A DNA stretch of 64,000 nt from contig JBNKHG010000069.1 of the NCBI GenBank assembly GCA_050290225.1, forward strand, positions 1 to 64,000. The letters run 5' to 3'. Below the pieces are notes generated by a model. It was not told where the DNA came from, did no database searches, and was given only the letters and a program-made list of their open reading frames with translations. Shown piece after piece: positions 51,043 to 60,506 of this stretch (position 1 is its first letter; each line of letters begins with the position of its first letter). The position numbers were made by a program, and so were the translations under genes. The DNA is from JBNKHG01 sp050290225. Its GTDB lineage: Bacteria; Pseudomonadota; Gammaproteobacteria; Pseudomonadales; Cellvibrionaceae.

Positions 51043-51180
51043 GTGCGTCCGGTGGCGGTGGATTCTTGCGGTGTTTCCGGCAGTAGTGGGTTCTTGAGGT
51101 GTTTCCTGCGGCGGGGGATTCCTGGTGTGTTCCTGCGGTGGTGGATTCCTGAGGTGTTCCCGGTGGTGGTGGATTCCTGA
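51043..51180. repeat. Five tandem 27-28-bp repeats
   Basis: The units start at 51043, 51071, 51099, 51127 and 51154, each reading GTGTTTCC..G..GG.GG.TTC.TGAG with local changes. The array is G/T-rich on the plus strand and could form unusual DNA structures. Confidence 0.82.
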
Positions 51181-51201
51181 TAGCTAAAATCGAAGTGCTG
51201 A

Positions 51202-51325
51202 GCCAAGGGGTGCCAGGGGTGTTGTAAGCAGTGGACAGGTCGTCCACGGTAGCGCGTGAGGGCAGGGTGATACGGCATTCCGGGAGCCCTCCCGCGCGGC
51301 GTCAACACCCCTGGCACCCCTTGGC
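51202..51325. repeat. Perfect 23-bp inverted repeat enclosing a GC-rich palindrome
   Basis: GCCAAGGGGTGCCAGGGGTGTTG at 51202-51224 is exactly reversed at 51303-51325. The 78 bases between hold further pairing (GAGGGC against GCCCTC). The whole forms one long hairpin, like a miniature mobile element. Confidence 0.82.
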
Positions 51326-51426
51326 GGTCTCGTCGTTAAAAACCAAACCGAAAAAATGGTCCGCTCCTAGCCCCCTTGGCAGATTCGTCGCAAACACCAA
51401 ACCGATAAAAAAGAAAATGGTCCGCT
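51317..51426. repeat. Approximate direct repeat of about 50 bp
   Basis: 51317-51365 and 51372-51426 both read CCCCTTGGC...TCGTCG...AACCAAACCG or a near match, ending AATGGTCCGCT. The copies differ by a 6-base insertion. The first copy overlaps the right arm of the inverted repeat. Confidence 0.7.
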
Positions 51427-51748
51427 TTTTGGCACCCGGGTAGCGCCATCCGGAAACAGCAGTGTAGTTTACAACTCACAGTGTACGACTCACAGCAAAT
51501 GCCTATTTTTTCAGGCGCTTAACCGTTAGCTGTATACGGTACTCTGTAAGCTTTTTTACATTTCCGGACGCGCACCAGTTACCCGTCAGGCACGGTGAAA
51601 GCCCGAACCCGAATGTGTTAGTCAAGTCAGATTTAATACCGTTTATTAACAATCAATCGCCGAACAGCGATGGCTCAATCGAATGAAGGGCGCGTCCTTG
51701 CGCCCTGCTGACAACACACGCTTTATCGCATGGTTAGCTGTACACGCC

Positions 51749-54040
51749 TCAGAACGTATATCCAACGCTGACTTTCACATTGCGAGGCATGATATAACGC
51801 CCGTTAGGCGCATCCGGGTTACGGGGGTCGCCTTCGGTCAGTCCCTCCTCATCCGTGAGGTTGTCCAGCACCAATTGCAGATCCAGATTTTCAGTGGCAT
51901 TGACAATCAACCCCAAGTCGACCTTCTCATAACCGGGCAGCTCCACAGAGTTTTCATTGTTCGCCCAACGATCATCGACAAAACTGAATGACCCGTACAC
52001 GGTGCCGTTTATACCGCCACTGAGTTCAAAGTCGTAACTCGGCGACAGGCGAACCTGGTAGCCGGGCTGGCGCTGGGACTCATTACCGACATTGGCATCG
52101 CCTTCGACAACCTCCGTCTCCTGAAACGTGGCATTGACGGCCAGGATGAGTCCGCTATCGTGCACCCATTTCGCATCCACCTCCAGACCGTAGGCCTCGG
52201 TCGTGGCATCCACGGCGGGAGCACCCGGCCGGCTCACTGAACTGTCGCTCACTTCGTTACCAAACAATGTCAAATACGCGGACAGATTATCGAGACTCAC
52301 CTTGTAACCCAGTTCAACCTGATTGACCTCTTTAATGAGATCATCGCCGTCGGTGTAGTCTCCATAATTATCGCGGAAGTCGTCAAAGTACGGGAATTTA
52401 TATCCCCGGCTTACACGGGCAAACACGCCGGCATTTTCACCCAGGGCATAGTTGGCTCCAACGGTATAGGAGGTCTTGTTTTCGTCGTATTCGACAAATT
52501 TACTGATCGCGCCGGTGAGGCCTTCATCAACACTATAATCGACGTCATGGGATTCATTCCTGACACCAAGATCCAGCGACATTGCGTCGGTGACGCGATA
52601 GGTAACGGTGGTGTAAAACGCGTTATTGGTTGAATCACCCGAAGCGTCTATATCGTAATTCCAGCCACAACTGTCGACGCACTCGGCACCGGTGACTCTC
52701 TCGCCACCATTTCCGACCACATAATACTGCTGGTTGCCGAGCCCCCAGAACTCCTCGACAGAAGTGGAAGCGGTATAGTGACCGAATACCAGCTCAAGCT
52801 TGTCGAATTCACCGCTAAGGGCCAGGTTATTGGTCAAGGATTCGATCTGCTTTCTGACCTCCCAGGTGCCAAACTGCTGGGTATATTCGGTTGCCGCAAT
52901 GGTTCTTCCGGTAACGGCGCCCGTTGTTGCACCACCGACCAGATCTCCCACCAGTACAGCACCACCATTGGGGACAAAACCGACTGTATCGGCATCACCC
53001 GAAGTCACATTCAAGCTATTGCTCAGGCTCCAACTTTCAGTAAGCTCCAGTTCGAATTTCAAGCCGGTCACAGAACCATCCCAACCACGACCATCGGCCA
53101 GATCAACACTGCGCTCAATATTGTCCTCGCCCACAACAATCGTCTGTTGACGATTAAGGGGCCCGTTTTGCAGGTAACTGGCATCAACGCCGGGTACATT
53201 CAGTGCGGCCGGCAAATACCAGGTGCCATGGTCGTCAGTGCTGCGGTGATACACACCCAGCTCACCGTTTTCCAGCTCTTTGGTGATATTGATGGTGAAC
53301 TGGCTGCCCTCCTCAGCGTTGTAACCGGCGTCGCGTATACCCGGTGACGAACTGATGTAGCCGCCAACCATATAGTAAAGGTCTTCGCTGATTTTACCGC
53401 TGAGCACTGTATCAAAACGTTGCAGATCATAATCGGAGGTGGAGTACTTCAGCCGCCCCTGTGTGTCTTCACCGCCGCGCTTGAGCAGGAAGTTGGTGGT
53501 CAAACCCGGTTGGCCATTGTCCTGTACCGACTGGGGACCGCCGCGCAGGCCTTCAACGCGTTCGATAGTCTCATCTATGCGAAACAGTGTCGTATTTTCC
53601 AGAAATGACAGTGTCGCCGGCGGAAAGACCGGCGCCCCCTCCAACTGAAGGGTGTAGAAAGGCGCATCGCCGCTTCCGGGGAAACCCCGTACAAAAACGT
53701 TTGCGCCCGCCACACCTCCGGAGCTCTCCGCCCATACGCCCGGTACGGTTTTCAGCAGGTCAGCCGTGCTCTTGGGGGAGAACTTGATAATGTCCTCTTC
53801 AGACACATTGGTAATGGCAAAGCTGGCATCCAGTTTACGCATTTCACCACCATTGGCTGTACCGGTAACGACAACTTCCTCCAATACAAAATTCGGGACC
53901 TCATTCTTCTGCTCTGCCTCGGCAGCCACAAGCCCCAATGGCTGCATTGCCAGTGCGGACACGGCACTCATCCAGAGCAAGCGACGGCTTTCGGTTTCAA
54001 CGCGGGCGGCTACTGCCATTGCGAGTCGGTTTTTTTTCAT
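51749..54040 (-). CDS. TonB-dependent outer-membrane receptor of the alpha-glucoside locus
   Basis: A 763-residue receptor. The start is set at the ATG at 54038-54040 (MKKNRLAMAV) with a GGGAG ribosome site. The long signal region includes LLWMSAVSALAMQPLGLVAA. The TonB box region LEEVVVTGTA and the plug (ADLLKTVPGVWAESSGGVAGANVFVRG) follow. The C-terminal barrel ends in VKVSVGYTF. It probably imports a maltose-type oligosaccharide, because it is transcribed in the same direction as the phosphorylase genes and has two LacI-type operators in its promoter region. Iron uptake is the main alternative. Confidence 0.9.
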   Translation of the reverse strand: MKKNRLAMAVAARVETESRRLLWMSAVSALAMQPLGLVAAEAEQKNEVPNFVLEEVVVTGTANGGEMRKLDASFAITNVSEEDIIKFSPKSTADLLKTVPGVWAESSGGVAGANVFVRGFPGSGDAPFYTLQLEGAPVFPPATLSFLENTTLFRIDETIERVEGLRGGPQSVQDNGQPGLTTNFLLKRGGEDTQGRLKYSTSDYDLQRFDTVLSGKISEDLYYMVGGYISSSPGIRDAGYNAEEGSQFTINITKELENGELGVYHRSTDDHGTWYLPAALNVPGVDASYLQNGPLNRQQTIVVGEDNIERSVDLADGRGWDGSVTGLKFELELTESWSLSNSLNVTSGDADTVGFVPNGGAVLVGDLVGGATTGAVTGRTIAATEYTQQFGTWEVRKQIESLTNNLALSGEFDKLELVFGHYTASTSVEEFWGLGNQQYYVVGNGGERVTGAECVDSCGWNYDIDASGDSTNNAFYTTVTYRVTDAMSLDLGVRNESHDVDYSVDEGLTGAISKFVEYDENKTSYTVGANYALGENAGVFARVSRGYKFPYFDDFRDNYGDYTDGDDLIKEVNQVELGYKVSLDNLSAYLTLFGNEVSDSSVSRPGAPAVDATTEAYGLEVDAKWVHDSGLILAVNATFQETEVVEGDANVGNESQRQPGYQVRLSPSYDFELSGGINGTVYGSFSFVDDRWANNENSVELPGYEKVDLGLIVNATENLDLQLVLDNLTDEEGLTEGDPRNPDAPNGRYIMPRNVKVSVGYTF

Positions 54041-54202
54041 CGTTTTCTCCCTTTTTTTTGGGTCGCTATCGTTATTGTGCGCTAAAGCGCCTTGGGAGGG
54101 TGGGGCCGGCCCTGTTATCCCTGGTCGAGCCATCTCACCCGCATTGGCCACTATGTGACCTCACAGTCCGTTAAACTAAGGTTAAAGCACTAAAATTGAT
54201 AA

Positions 54203-54216
54203 TGCAATCGATTGCA
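54203..54216. promoter_or_regulatory. LacI-family operator, site 1
   Basis: A perfect palindrome, TGCAATCGATTGCA, upstream of the TonB receptor. It is identical to the site at 57410. Confidence 0.82.
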
Positions 54217-54234
54217 TTTAAATAACAATCAATT

Positions 54235-54248
54235 TGCATACGATTGCA
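54235..54248. promoter_or_regulatory. LacI-family operator, site 2
   Basis: TGCATACGATTGCA, one change from the perfect palindrome, lies 32 bases (three helical turns) from site 1. Paired sites at this spacing favour cooperative binding. Confidence 0.7.
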
Positions 54249-54293
54249 TTATTACAATGTACATCTATACCAGTGAAATGGCATAAGTGCCGA

Positions 54294-54968
54294 TCAGGCG
54301 GAAAAGTACTTCTGCAGTGGAAACTCCGCGAGGGTGGGAATCACTTCGCTTGCTGCGCCCAGCACATCTGCATCCCCCACCCCCACGGAACGCATACCCG
54401 CACCGTTGACGGCAGCCACACCCGCCACCGCATCCTCAATCCCGACACAGGCGGCCGGTGCCACTCCCAGCCCTGCAGCCGCGTTCAGGAATATCTCGGG
54501 GTGCGGTTTGGGATGGCTCACCCGGTTGGCGTCAGCGATATAGGCGAAACAACGGGCAATACCCAAACGCTCGATCACCGCAGTCGCATTTTTGCTGGCT
54601 GACGCCAGGGCCAGGGGGATGCCGGCGTCAGCCAAGCGTGTCAACAGCATCCCCGCCCCGGGCAACAGGTCAGCCGGGGTCAGGGTTTCGATCAACTGCT
54701 TGTAGTGCCTGTTTTTCCGGCTCGCCAATCGGTACTTGTCCGACTTGCTAAACGCCTGAGCCTTTTGTCCCAGAACGGCCTCCAGTGATGCCATTCGCTC
54801 CAAACCCTTCAAGCGCTGCTCATCCTCGTCAACCAGGTCGATGCCCAATTCGTCGGCCAGCTGTCGCCAGGCGATAAAGTGAAAACGGGCGGTGTCGGCA
54901 ATCACACCGTCCAAATCAAAAATCGCTGCCTGGTAAAAATCGTGTGCTATTGCCATTTTGTCAGTCAT
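54294..54968 (-). CDS. pgmB: Beta-phosphoglucomutase
   Basis: A 224-residue HAD-superfamily mutase that converts beta-glucose 1-phosphate to glucose 6-phosphate. The nucleophile motif IFDLDGVIADTA lies near residue 15. The cap domain contains RLKGLERMASLEAVL, typical of beta-PGM. Further HAD motifs are LALASASKNA and the Asp-rich CVGIEDAVAGVAA. It lies 15 bases downstream of the GH65 phosphorylase, whose product is its substrate, so the two form a metabolic and transcriptional pair. Confidence 0.92.
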   Translation of the reverse strand: MTDKMAIAHDFYQAAIFDLDGVIADTARFHFIAWRQLADELGIDLVDEDEQRLKGLERMASLEAVLGQKAQAFSKSDKYRLASRKNRHYKQLIETLTPADLLPGAGMLLTRLADAGIPLALASASKNATAVIERLGIARCFAYIADANRVSHPKPHPEIFLNAAAGLGVAPAACVGIEDAVAGVAAVNGAGMRSVGVGDADVLGAASEVIPTLAEFPLQKYFSA

Positions 54969-54983
54969 CCATAAAGCCTTCTG

Positions 54984-57296
54984 TTATGCGGATAGGGTCA
55001 ACCGCTCTCCACGCAGGTAGAGAGTCAACGGCGCGCCCGACAACAAGGAGAAGTTCACCGCCTCGTCGTCCACATTGACTTCGATCAGACGGCCCTTAAA
55101 CTGCAAACGGAATTGATAGCCCTCCAAATCCGCCGGCAGATAGGGATCGAAATGCAAGTCACCGTCTTTCTCCCGCAACCCGGCAAAACCATTGACCATG
55201 CACATCCAGGCGCCGCCCATACAAGCGGTATGCACACCGTACTGGGTGTTATTGTGGTGATTGTCGATATCCATGCGCGCAACCTGTCGAAAATAATCCC
55301 GTGCCTTGTCCCGATAGCCGACTTCGCTGGCAATGATGCTGTGGATACAGGCCGACAGTGTGGAGTCATGGGTAGTTATGGCCTCGTAGTAATCGAAATT
55401 GCGCTTTTTCTGCTCGCGATCAAACAGATCGCTTCGCAGCAACAGGGCCAACACCACATCCGCCTGTTTACACACCTGATGGCGGTATAGGGTCAACGGA
55501 TGGTAGTGAAGTAACAGTGGATAGTGCTCGTCGGGAGTGCTATCAAAGTCCCACACTTCTTTGTGTAAAAAACTGTCGTCCTGCGGATGTACGCCCAGCG
55601 CCTCGTCATAAGGCAGGTACATGGCATCAGCCGCGCCCTGCCAAGCCTGTGGTTCATCAGCGGACAGTTGCAGTTTGGCCACCAGCGCCGAGAAGGTTTC
55701 GGACGAAATTTCCGGTAGCCGGCGATAGAGTTCCACCGCGTAAGCGAGGTGCGTTTGCGCCATCAGGTTGGTGTAAAAGTTGTTGTTCACCAGGGCGGTG
55801 TATTCATCGGGACCGGTTACTGTGTTCAGGCAAAAGCGCTGTCGGTTGTCGTAACATCCCAACGCCATCCAGACACGGGCAGACTCAAACACTACCTCTG
55901 CGCCATGATTGCAGATAAAGTCGGTGTCTCCTGTGGCTTCGAAATAGCGTTTTACCGCATAGGCGATATCTGCGTTGATATGGAATTGCGCCGTACCCGC
56001 CGGATAGTAAGCGGAACACTCCTCGCCGCCGATAGTGCGCCAGGGGAACAGCGCCCCCTTGGTAAAGGTCATCTCACGGGCACGAGCGCGGGCGGCGTCC
56101 AGGATCGAGTAGCGGTACTCCAGGAGCTTGCGCGCCAGCGCCGGTTGGGTATAAAGGAAAAATGGCAGGATATAGATTTCCGTGTCCCAGAAGTAATGGC
56201 CGTCATAACCATCTCCTGAAAGTCCCTTGGCCGCTATATTGGTTTTTCCATCGCGACCGAGGGACTGATACAACTGCAGCAGGTTATAACGCATACCTTG
56301 CTGCAAACTGAGATCACCGCGGATTTCCACATCGGACACCGACCAGAACTGATCGAGATGGGCACGCTGCTGCCGGGCGTAAAACTCAAATTTCTGTGCC
56401 GCCACGCTGTCGAGGTACAGGTTTAGCTCGCACAGCAGTTGATCATCCTCGGCCTCACTATCCGGGGCATAGGCAAAATACCCCAGGAACTTGCTCAGGG
56501 TGGCGGTCTCGCCAGCAGCCAGGTCAAAGGCGTAACGCACCTCGACAGACTGTTCACCCCGGACATGCTCCACCTCCGCACTGGCACCGGAATCCAAATA
56601 CAAACGTTGCACGGCACCCGCGGCCAGGCGAAAGCCGCTACTGCGAACCCGTTGTAACAAGGTCAGCTGCTGCTCGCGGCACTGTCGCTGAAGCAGTTCA
56701 ATATCGCCACTGTCATAACGCGAGCCGGCTCGGGGATCCTCATGCTCCTCGTGGGTGACTGCCAACTGGCTATCCAGGCCGGACACCAAATACAACCGGC
56801 CGGAAAAATCCACCGCCTTTACCCGGTAATCGATAGCACACAGGTGTTGGTTATCCAAGGACACCAACCGCACAATCTCAATCGCCACGGTCTTCCCACC
56901 GGGAGAGCGCCAGGTAAGGCGGCGGTGCAGCATGCCCGTGCGAAAATCCAGGGATCGTTCGTACTCAAGCAACTCACCATCACCCAGGGAAAACCACTCG
57001 CCGTCGATAGCGAGCCGGATGGAGCGGCCATTGGGCAGGTTCACCAGTCGCTGGTTATTACGGGCATAACCGTATGCCTTCTCGCCGTAGGTAATGGGTT
57101 CGGCGCTATAAACACCGTTGAGGTAACTGCCACTGTCCTCCCCGTCCGCCCCCTCCTCAAAGCTGCCACGTAGCCCAAGGAAACCATTGCCCTGGGCAAA
57201 CAGGGTTTCACTCAAGCTCAACTGGCCGGGCTCATAGCGCGTTTCCGTTAACCGCCATGGTTCGGCGGGATAAAAAGACTCTGAATGCTGGCTCAT
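54984..57296 (-). CDS. GH65 disaccharide phosphorylase (maltose phosphorylase-like)
   Basis: A 770-residue glycoside hydrolase family 65 enzyme. These use phosphate to split an alpha-glucoside such as maltose, kojibiose, nigerose or trehalose into beta-glucose 1-phosphate and glucose. The family layout is seen: a beta-sandwich N-terminal domain (TETRYEPGQLSLSETLFAQGNGFLGLRG), the (alpha/alpha)6 barrel with the catalytic Glu in NTVTGPDEYTALVNNNFYTN, and the DTEIYILPFF and HEDPRAGS stretches. The neighbouring pgmB gene supports a phosphorolytic reaction. The exact linkage preference cannot be read; maltose is the default. Confidence 0.93.
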   Translation of the reverse strand: MSQHSESFYPAEPWRLTETRYEPGQLSLSETLFAQGNGFLGLRGSFEEGADGEDSGSYLNGVYSAEPITYGEKAYGYARNNQRLVNLPNGRSIRLAIDGEWFSLGDGELLEYERSLDFRTGMLHRRLTWRSPGGKTVAIEIVRLVSLDNQHLCAIDYRVKAVDFSGRLYLVSGLDSQLAVTHEEHEDPRAGSRYDSGDIELLQRQCREQQLTLLQRVRSSGFRLAAGAVQRLYLDSGASAEVEHVRGEQSVEVRYAFDLAAGETATLSKFLGYFAYAPDSEAEDDQLLCELNLYLDSVAAQKFEFYARQQRAHLDQFWSVSDVEIRGDLSLQQGMRYNLLQLYQSLGRDGKTNIAAKGLSGDGYDGHYFWDTEIYILPFFLYTQPALARKLLEYRYSILDAARARAREMTFTKGALFPWRTIGGEECSAYYPAGTAQFHINADIAYAVKRYFEATGDTDFICNHGAEVVFESARVWMALGCYDNRQRFCLNTVTGPDEYTALVNNNFYTNLMAQTHLAYAVELYRRLPEISSETFSALVAKLQLSADEPQAWQGAADAMYLPYDEALGVHPQDDSFLHKEVWDFDSTPDEHYPLLLHYHPLTLYRHQVCKQADVVLALLLRSDLFDREQKKRNFDYYEAITTHDSTLSACIHSIIASEVGYRDKARDYFRQVARMDIDNHHNNTQYGVHTACMGGAWMCMVNGFAGLREKDGDLHFDPYLPADLEGYQFRLQFKGRLIEVNVDDEAVNFSLLSGAPLTLYLRGERLTLSA

Positions 57297-57409
57297 ACCT
57301 ACACCAAGGAATCAACTGACTGGAAAATTGGCTGCCAGGCGATTCACCATTACCGACAATCGCCCTATCAACCCATGGAAAGCGCATCTTAAGGCCTATT
57401 TTTTCTATT

Positions 57410-57423
57410 TGCAATCGATTGCA
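57410..57423. promoter_or_regulatory. LacI-family operator between the phosphorylase and transporter genes
   Basis: A perfect TGCAATCGATTGCA palindrome lies between the divergent GH65 and MFS genes, about 114 bases from the former start and 108 from the latter. It can repress both. Confidence 0.84.
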
Positions 57424-57530
57424 TTTAGCAAAAATGGTGGTATAGTGCCTACAAATTGATCAAAAACCGAAGAAAAGGCCAAAGCGGACAGCACAGTCAG
57501 CAAGGTCTGAATAACGAAAAGGTATGCGCG

Positions 57531-58787
57531 ATGAATAACTGGCGGATCAAACTGTCCCTGTTTCTTACCTATTTTATGTTTGCCATCCTGCTTAACAGCG
57601 TGGGGACAGTCATTCTACAGGTCATCAATAATTACGGGGTCAGCAAGGAGAGCGCCAGTGTGCTGGAAGGCTTCAAAGACCTGCCCATCGCCTTGGTGTC
57701 TTTTGTAGTGGCCTCGTTTTTACCCCGCTTCGGGTTCCGCAAAGCCATGATGACGGGCCTGGCGATTGTTAGCGTGGCCTGTTGCACCATGCCATTGTTG
57801 CCCGGTTTTCTTACCACCAAACTAATGTTTCTGTGCGCCGGCACTGCCTTTGCGTTGGTCAAGGTCTCGGTGTACGCCTCGGTGGGATTGATAAGCAAAA
57901 ACAGCCAGGAACACGCCAGTATTCTCAATACGGTGGAAGGCATGTTCATGGTGGGGGTACTGACCGGGTACTGGCTGTTCAGCCTGTTTATCGATTCCAC
58001 AGACCCCGGCTCCCAGCGTTGGCTGCAGGTGTACTGGTGGCTGGCAGGCCTTTGCGCCATCAACTTCCTGCTCCTGCTCACCACCCCTTTCGATGAATCA
58101 CAGTCGCACTCGGGCCACCCTAACCTGAAGCGGGATTTTGTCGCCATGCTGAAACTGGTGACCAAACCCATGGTTTATATCTTTGTGATCTCAGCCTTTC
58201 TCTATGTGCTGATTGAGCAGGGCGTTGGAACCTGGCTCCCGACGTTTAACAATGAGATCTTAAAACTCCCCTCGGCCATGAGTGTACAGGCGACCAGCAT
58301 TTTTGCTGCCTGCCTGGCAATTGGCCGTCTGAGTGCCGGGGCCATTATGCGAAAACTGCATTGGTACCCGGTCCTGAACGCCTGCCTGCTGGCCATGGGA
58401 GCACTGGTATTGTTGACCCTGCCGCTCACGGAAGGCATTGAAAACAACTTGCAGGTCAGTTGGTTCAACGCGCCAGTGGCAGCCTACATCTTCCCTTTGA
58501 TCGGACTGTTCATGGCACCAATTTACCCGGCCATCAATTCGGTGATGCTTAGCGCCTTGCCAAAACACCAGCACGCCGCCATGACAGGGCTGATTGTGAT
58601 TTTCTCGGCCTTGGGCGGCACTACCGGATCTCTGGTTACCGGTATAGTTTTTGGCAAGTTTGACGGGCAGACCGCTTTTTACCTTTCCCTGGTGCCTTTG
58701 ACGATTATTCTCGTGACACTGTTTCTGTTTAGGCGGGAAACGCTAAGAGACAGCCAGTTAGCCGCCACGGCTGTTCCGACGGCTTAA
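57531..58787 (+). CDS. MFS sugar transporter
   Basis: A 418-residue major facilitator with about 12 hydrophobic helices (SLFLTYFMFAILLNSVGTV, LPIALVSFVVASFLPRFGF and others) and basic loops between them. The start at ATG 57531 follows an AAAAGG ribosome site. It is divergent from the phosphorylase gene across a LacI-type operator, so it probably brings the disaccharide across the inner membrane after uptake by the TonB receptor. It differs from the usual SusC/MalA type in lacking a clear sugar-porter signature; the substrate is inferred from context. Confidence 0.88.
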   Translation: MNNWRIKLSLFLTYFMFAILLNSVGTVILQVINNYGVSKESASVLEGFKDLPIALVSFVVASFLPRFGFRKAMMTGLAIVSVACCTMPLLPGFLTTKLMFLCAGTAFALVKVSVYASVGLISKNSQEHASILNTVEGMFMVGVLTGYWLFSLFIDSTDPGSQRWLQVYWWLAGLCAINFLLLLTTPFDESQSHSGHPNLKRDFVAMLKLVTKPMVYIFVISAFLYVLIEQGVGTWLPTFNNEILKLPSAMSVQATSIFAACLAIGRLSAGAIMRKLHWYPVLNACLLAMGALVLLTLPLTEGIENNLQVSWFNAPVAAYIFPLIGLFMAPIYPAINSVMLSALPKHQHAAMTGLIVIFSALGGTTGSLVTGIVFGKFDGQTAFYLSLVPLTIILVTLFLFRRETLRDSQLAATAVPTA

Positions 58788-58884
58788 TGTCAGGCTGATG
58801 ACCGCACAGGGCGATTAAAACCGCCCTGTGCCCACATGCGTTGGTGAATTCCCATTATCGGCAGAGTTATCGATTTCAAGGGCG

Positions 58885-60324
58885 CTATTGCTGTCCAAGG
58901 CCAGCAGGCAGCGGAATCGCCTGGCCATTGAGATTGGCTTGGCCATTGCTCATACGGAAATCCAGACTGAGCTGATTTCCCTCGTCCCGCAGCATACCCC
59001 GCGCACCGAGCATCGCCAGCATCATGCTCGCCTGCTGCACACTGGCCTGCTCCAGTTCGGCTTCGGACAGTTTAAGTTCCGGGTTTTTGGCCACCTGAAT
59101 ACGGACAAGCTGTTTGGCCAGCCGTTCGGCCAGGGGTTTGTCGGCACTGGCTGAGGCATTGAGCACCAGATTCCGGACCCAGAATTCGGGGTTATTCAAC
59201 TGCTGGGCCTGTAAATCCACCGAATTCAGGCTGAGGCTCAGCTGACTTTTGAACGTACCTTCCGGCAGCGTAAAGTGCAGATTTTCCAACCGCACCGTCG
59301 GATTCGATCTCATCAACAGCGGCAAGCTTTCCTTCCAGGCAGCCTCTATAAGCTCGGGATTCAGGGTATTTTGAAATGCGGCTTTTTTTACCAGCTGTTT
59401 GTACTGTTGATTGAACGCCGCGCTGTAGTTGGTCACTATCACATCAAATCCCAAATCGCTGAGGCTATAGTCAACACCGGAGATTTCCCCAATGCGATAG
59501 CCGGCGCGAATATCCGCCAGGGACTCATCCTCGTTCAGCGTGGTGTTCACTTCGACCTGAAGTTGCCGAAACTCTCCGCCTTCACCGCTCAATACCTTGT
59601 CAACACTGAACAAGCCGTTCATCGTGTAGAGATCGCCCTGGATCACTTTGACGAGATCGGCCTCTATGTCCGAGTCAATCCTGACACCTTCGATTTTGAT
59701 GGTGTTGGCCGGCCCGCCAATCACCAGGGATTCTGCCTTACCGTTATAGGCGAACACGCCATCGGATTCCTCCCCTGCCCCCTGGAAACCACTAAACGTC
59801 ACTGACAGCTGTTCACCAGCGACGGAAAATGGCGAGATATTTTCCTGGACATGCACATCGCCATCCACACCAATCTTCCCGGTCTGCCGGTAGAGTGGTT
59901 GGGACTGATCCCACGACAGGAAGGTTTCCAGCTCCGGGCTTTGTTTGATCTGTCCCGTCCAACTGGCGAGCGCCACTGTCACACCGGAATCGAAAATAAC
60001 GGGACCATGGGCCAGATCGAGCTGGTATTGAAAATCAATGGTGGTCATTTCCGGTTTTTCGGCCGGGGACGCCGTCCAGGCAGAGACCTTCTGGAGTGGT
60101 TGCACATCGGTAACCGGGACGGTCAGCCTGATATCCAGCACACCGGAAGAACTGAACCATCCATGATGGTATTCACGCCACCGGGCCTCAACCATGGGAT
60201 TGTCATCCAGGCCCGCGACAATTTCATTCATCCGGCCTTCCACGTGGTTGCCCACAAATCTTGGAGCCACCAGCAATCCGCCGACAAGCACAACGGCAGA
60301 GCCAATCAAAAGAGGGTTATTCAT
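58885..60324 (-). CDS. DUF945 (YdgA-family) protein
   Basis: A 479-residue protein with an N-terminal membrane anchor or signal (LIGSAVVLVGGLLVAPRFVG) and a long beta-rich periplasmic region. The opening (NEIVAGLDDNPMVEARWREYHHGWFSSSGVLDIRL) is characteristic of the YdgA family, whose function is poorly known. It converges with the MFS gene, 97 bases away. It is divergent from the lacI-type gene and so shares the promoter region that carries the operator at 60453. Whether it belongs to the sugar regulon is not clear. Confidence 0.88.
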   Translation of the reverse strand: MNNPLLIGSAVVLVGGLLVAPRFVGNHVEGRMNEIVAGLDDNPMVEARWREYHHGWFSSSGVLDIRLTVPVTDVQPLQKVSAWTASPAEKPEMTTIDFQYQLDLAHGPVIFDSGVTVALASWTGQIKQSPELETFLSWDQSQPLYRQTGKIGVDGDVHVQENISPFSVAGEQLSVTFSGFQGAGEESDGVFAYNGKAESLVIGGPANTIKIEGVRIDSDIEADLVKVIQGDLYTMNGLFSVDKVLSGEGGEFRQLQVEVNTTLNEDESLADIRAGYRIGEISGVDYSLSDLGFDVIVTNYSAAFNQQYKQLVKKAAFQNTLNPELIEAAWKESLPLLMRSNPTVRLENLHFTLPEGTFKSQLSLSLNSVDLQAQQLNNPEFWVRNLVLNASASADKPLAERLAKQLVRIQVAKNPELKLSEAELEQASVQQASMMLAMLGARGMLRDEGNQLSLDFRMSNGQANLNGQAIPLPAGLGQQ

Positions 60325-60452
60325 ATGAGGGTTCCTTTTCCTTGGAATACGCGTCCAGTTACGCGTTTATTCTTGTCAATATGGCGCGAACGGCCAACGC
60401 TCATAATAGAGCATTATTATTTTATCATACAATAAAGCCCCACCTGCAAATT

Positions 60453-60466
60453 TACAATCGATTGCA
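60453..60466. promoter_or_regulatory. LacI-family operator, autoregulatory site
   Basis: TACAATCGATTGCA, one change from the perfect palindrome, lies 40 bases before the repressor start. It suggests autoregulation. Confidence 0.75.
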
Positions 60467-60506
60467 GTTTTCCTAAGATGGCTTCCCCGTAACCCAGGAA
60501 CCGACA

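Larger units (their letters stand above)
50910..51748. other. Repeat-rich non-coding region
   Basis: An 839-base region without a supported gene. It contains the tandem repeats at 51043-51180, the long inverted repeat at 51202-51325 and a direct repeat at 51317-51426. Overlapping frames of 120-150 codons translate the repeats into Pro/Thr/Arg-rich chains without ribosome sites. Confidence 0.6.

Noticed and set aside
50804..51317. Two overlapping minus-strand frames across the tandem repeats.
   Set aside because: They exist only because the 27-28-bp repeats lack stops. The chains are low complexity and one overlaps the rhomboid gene.
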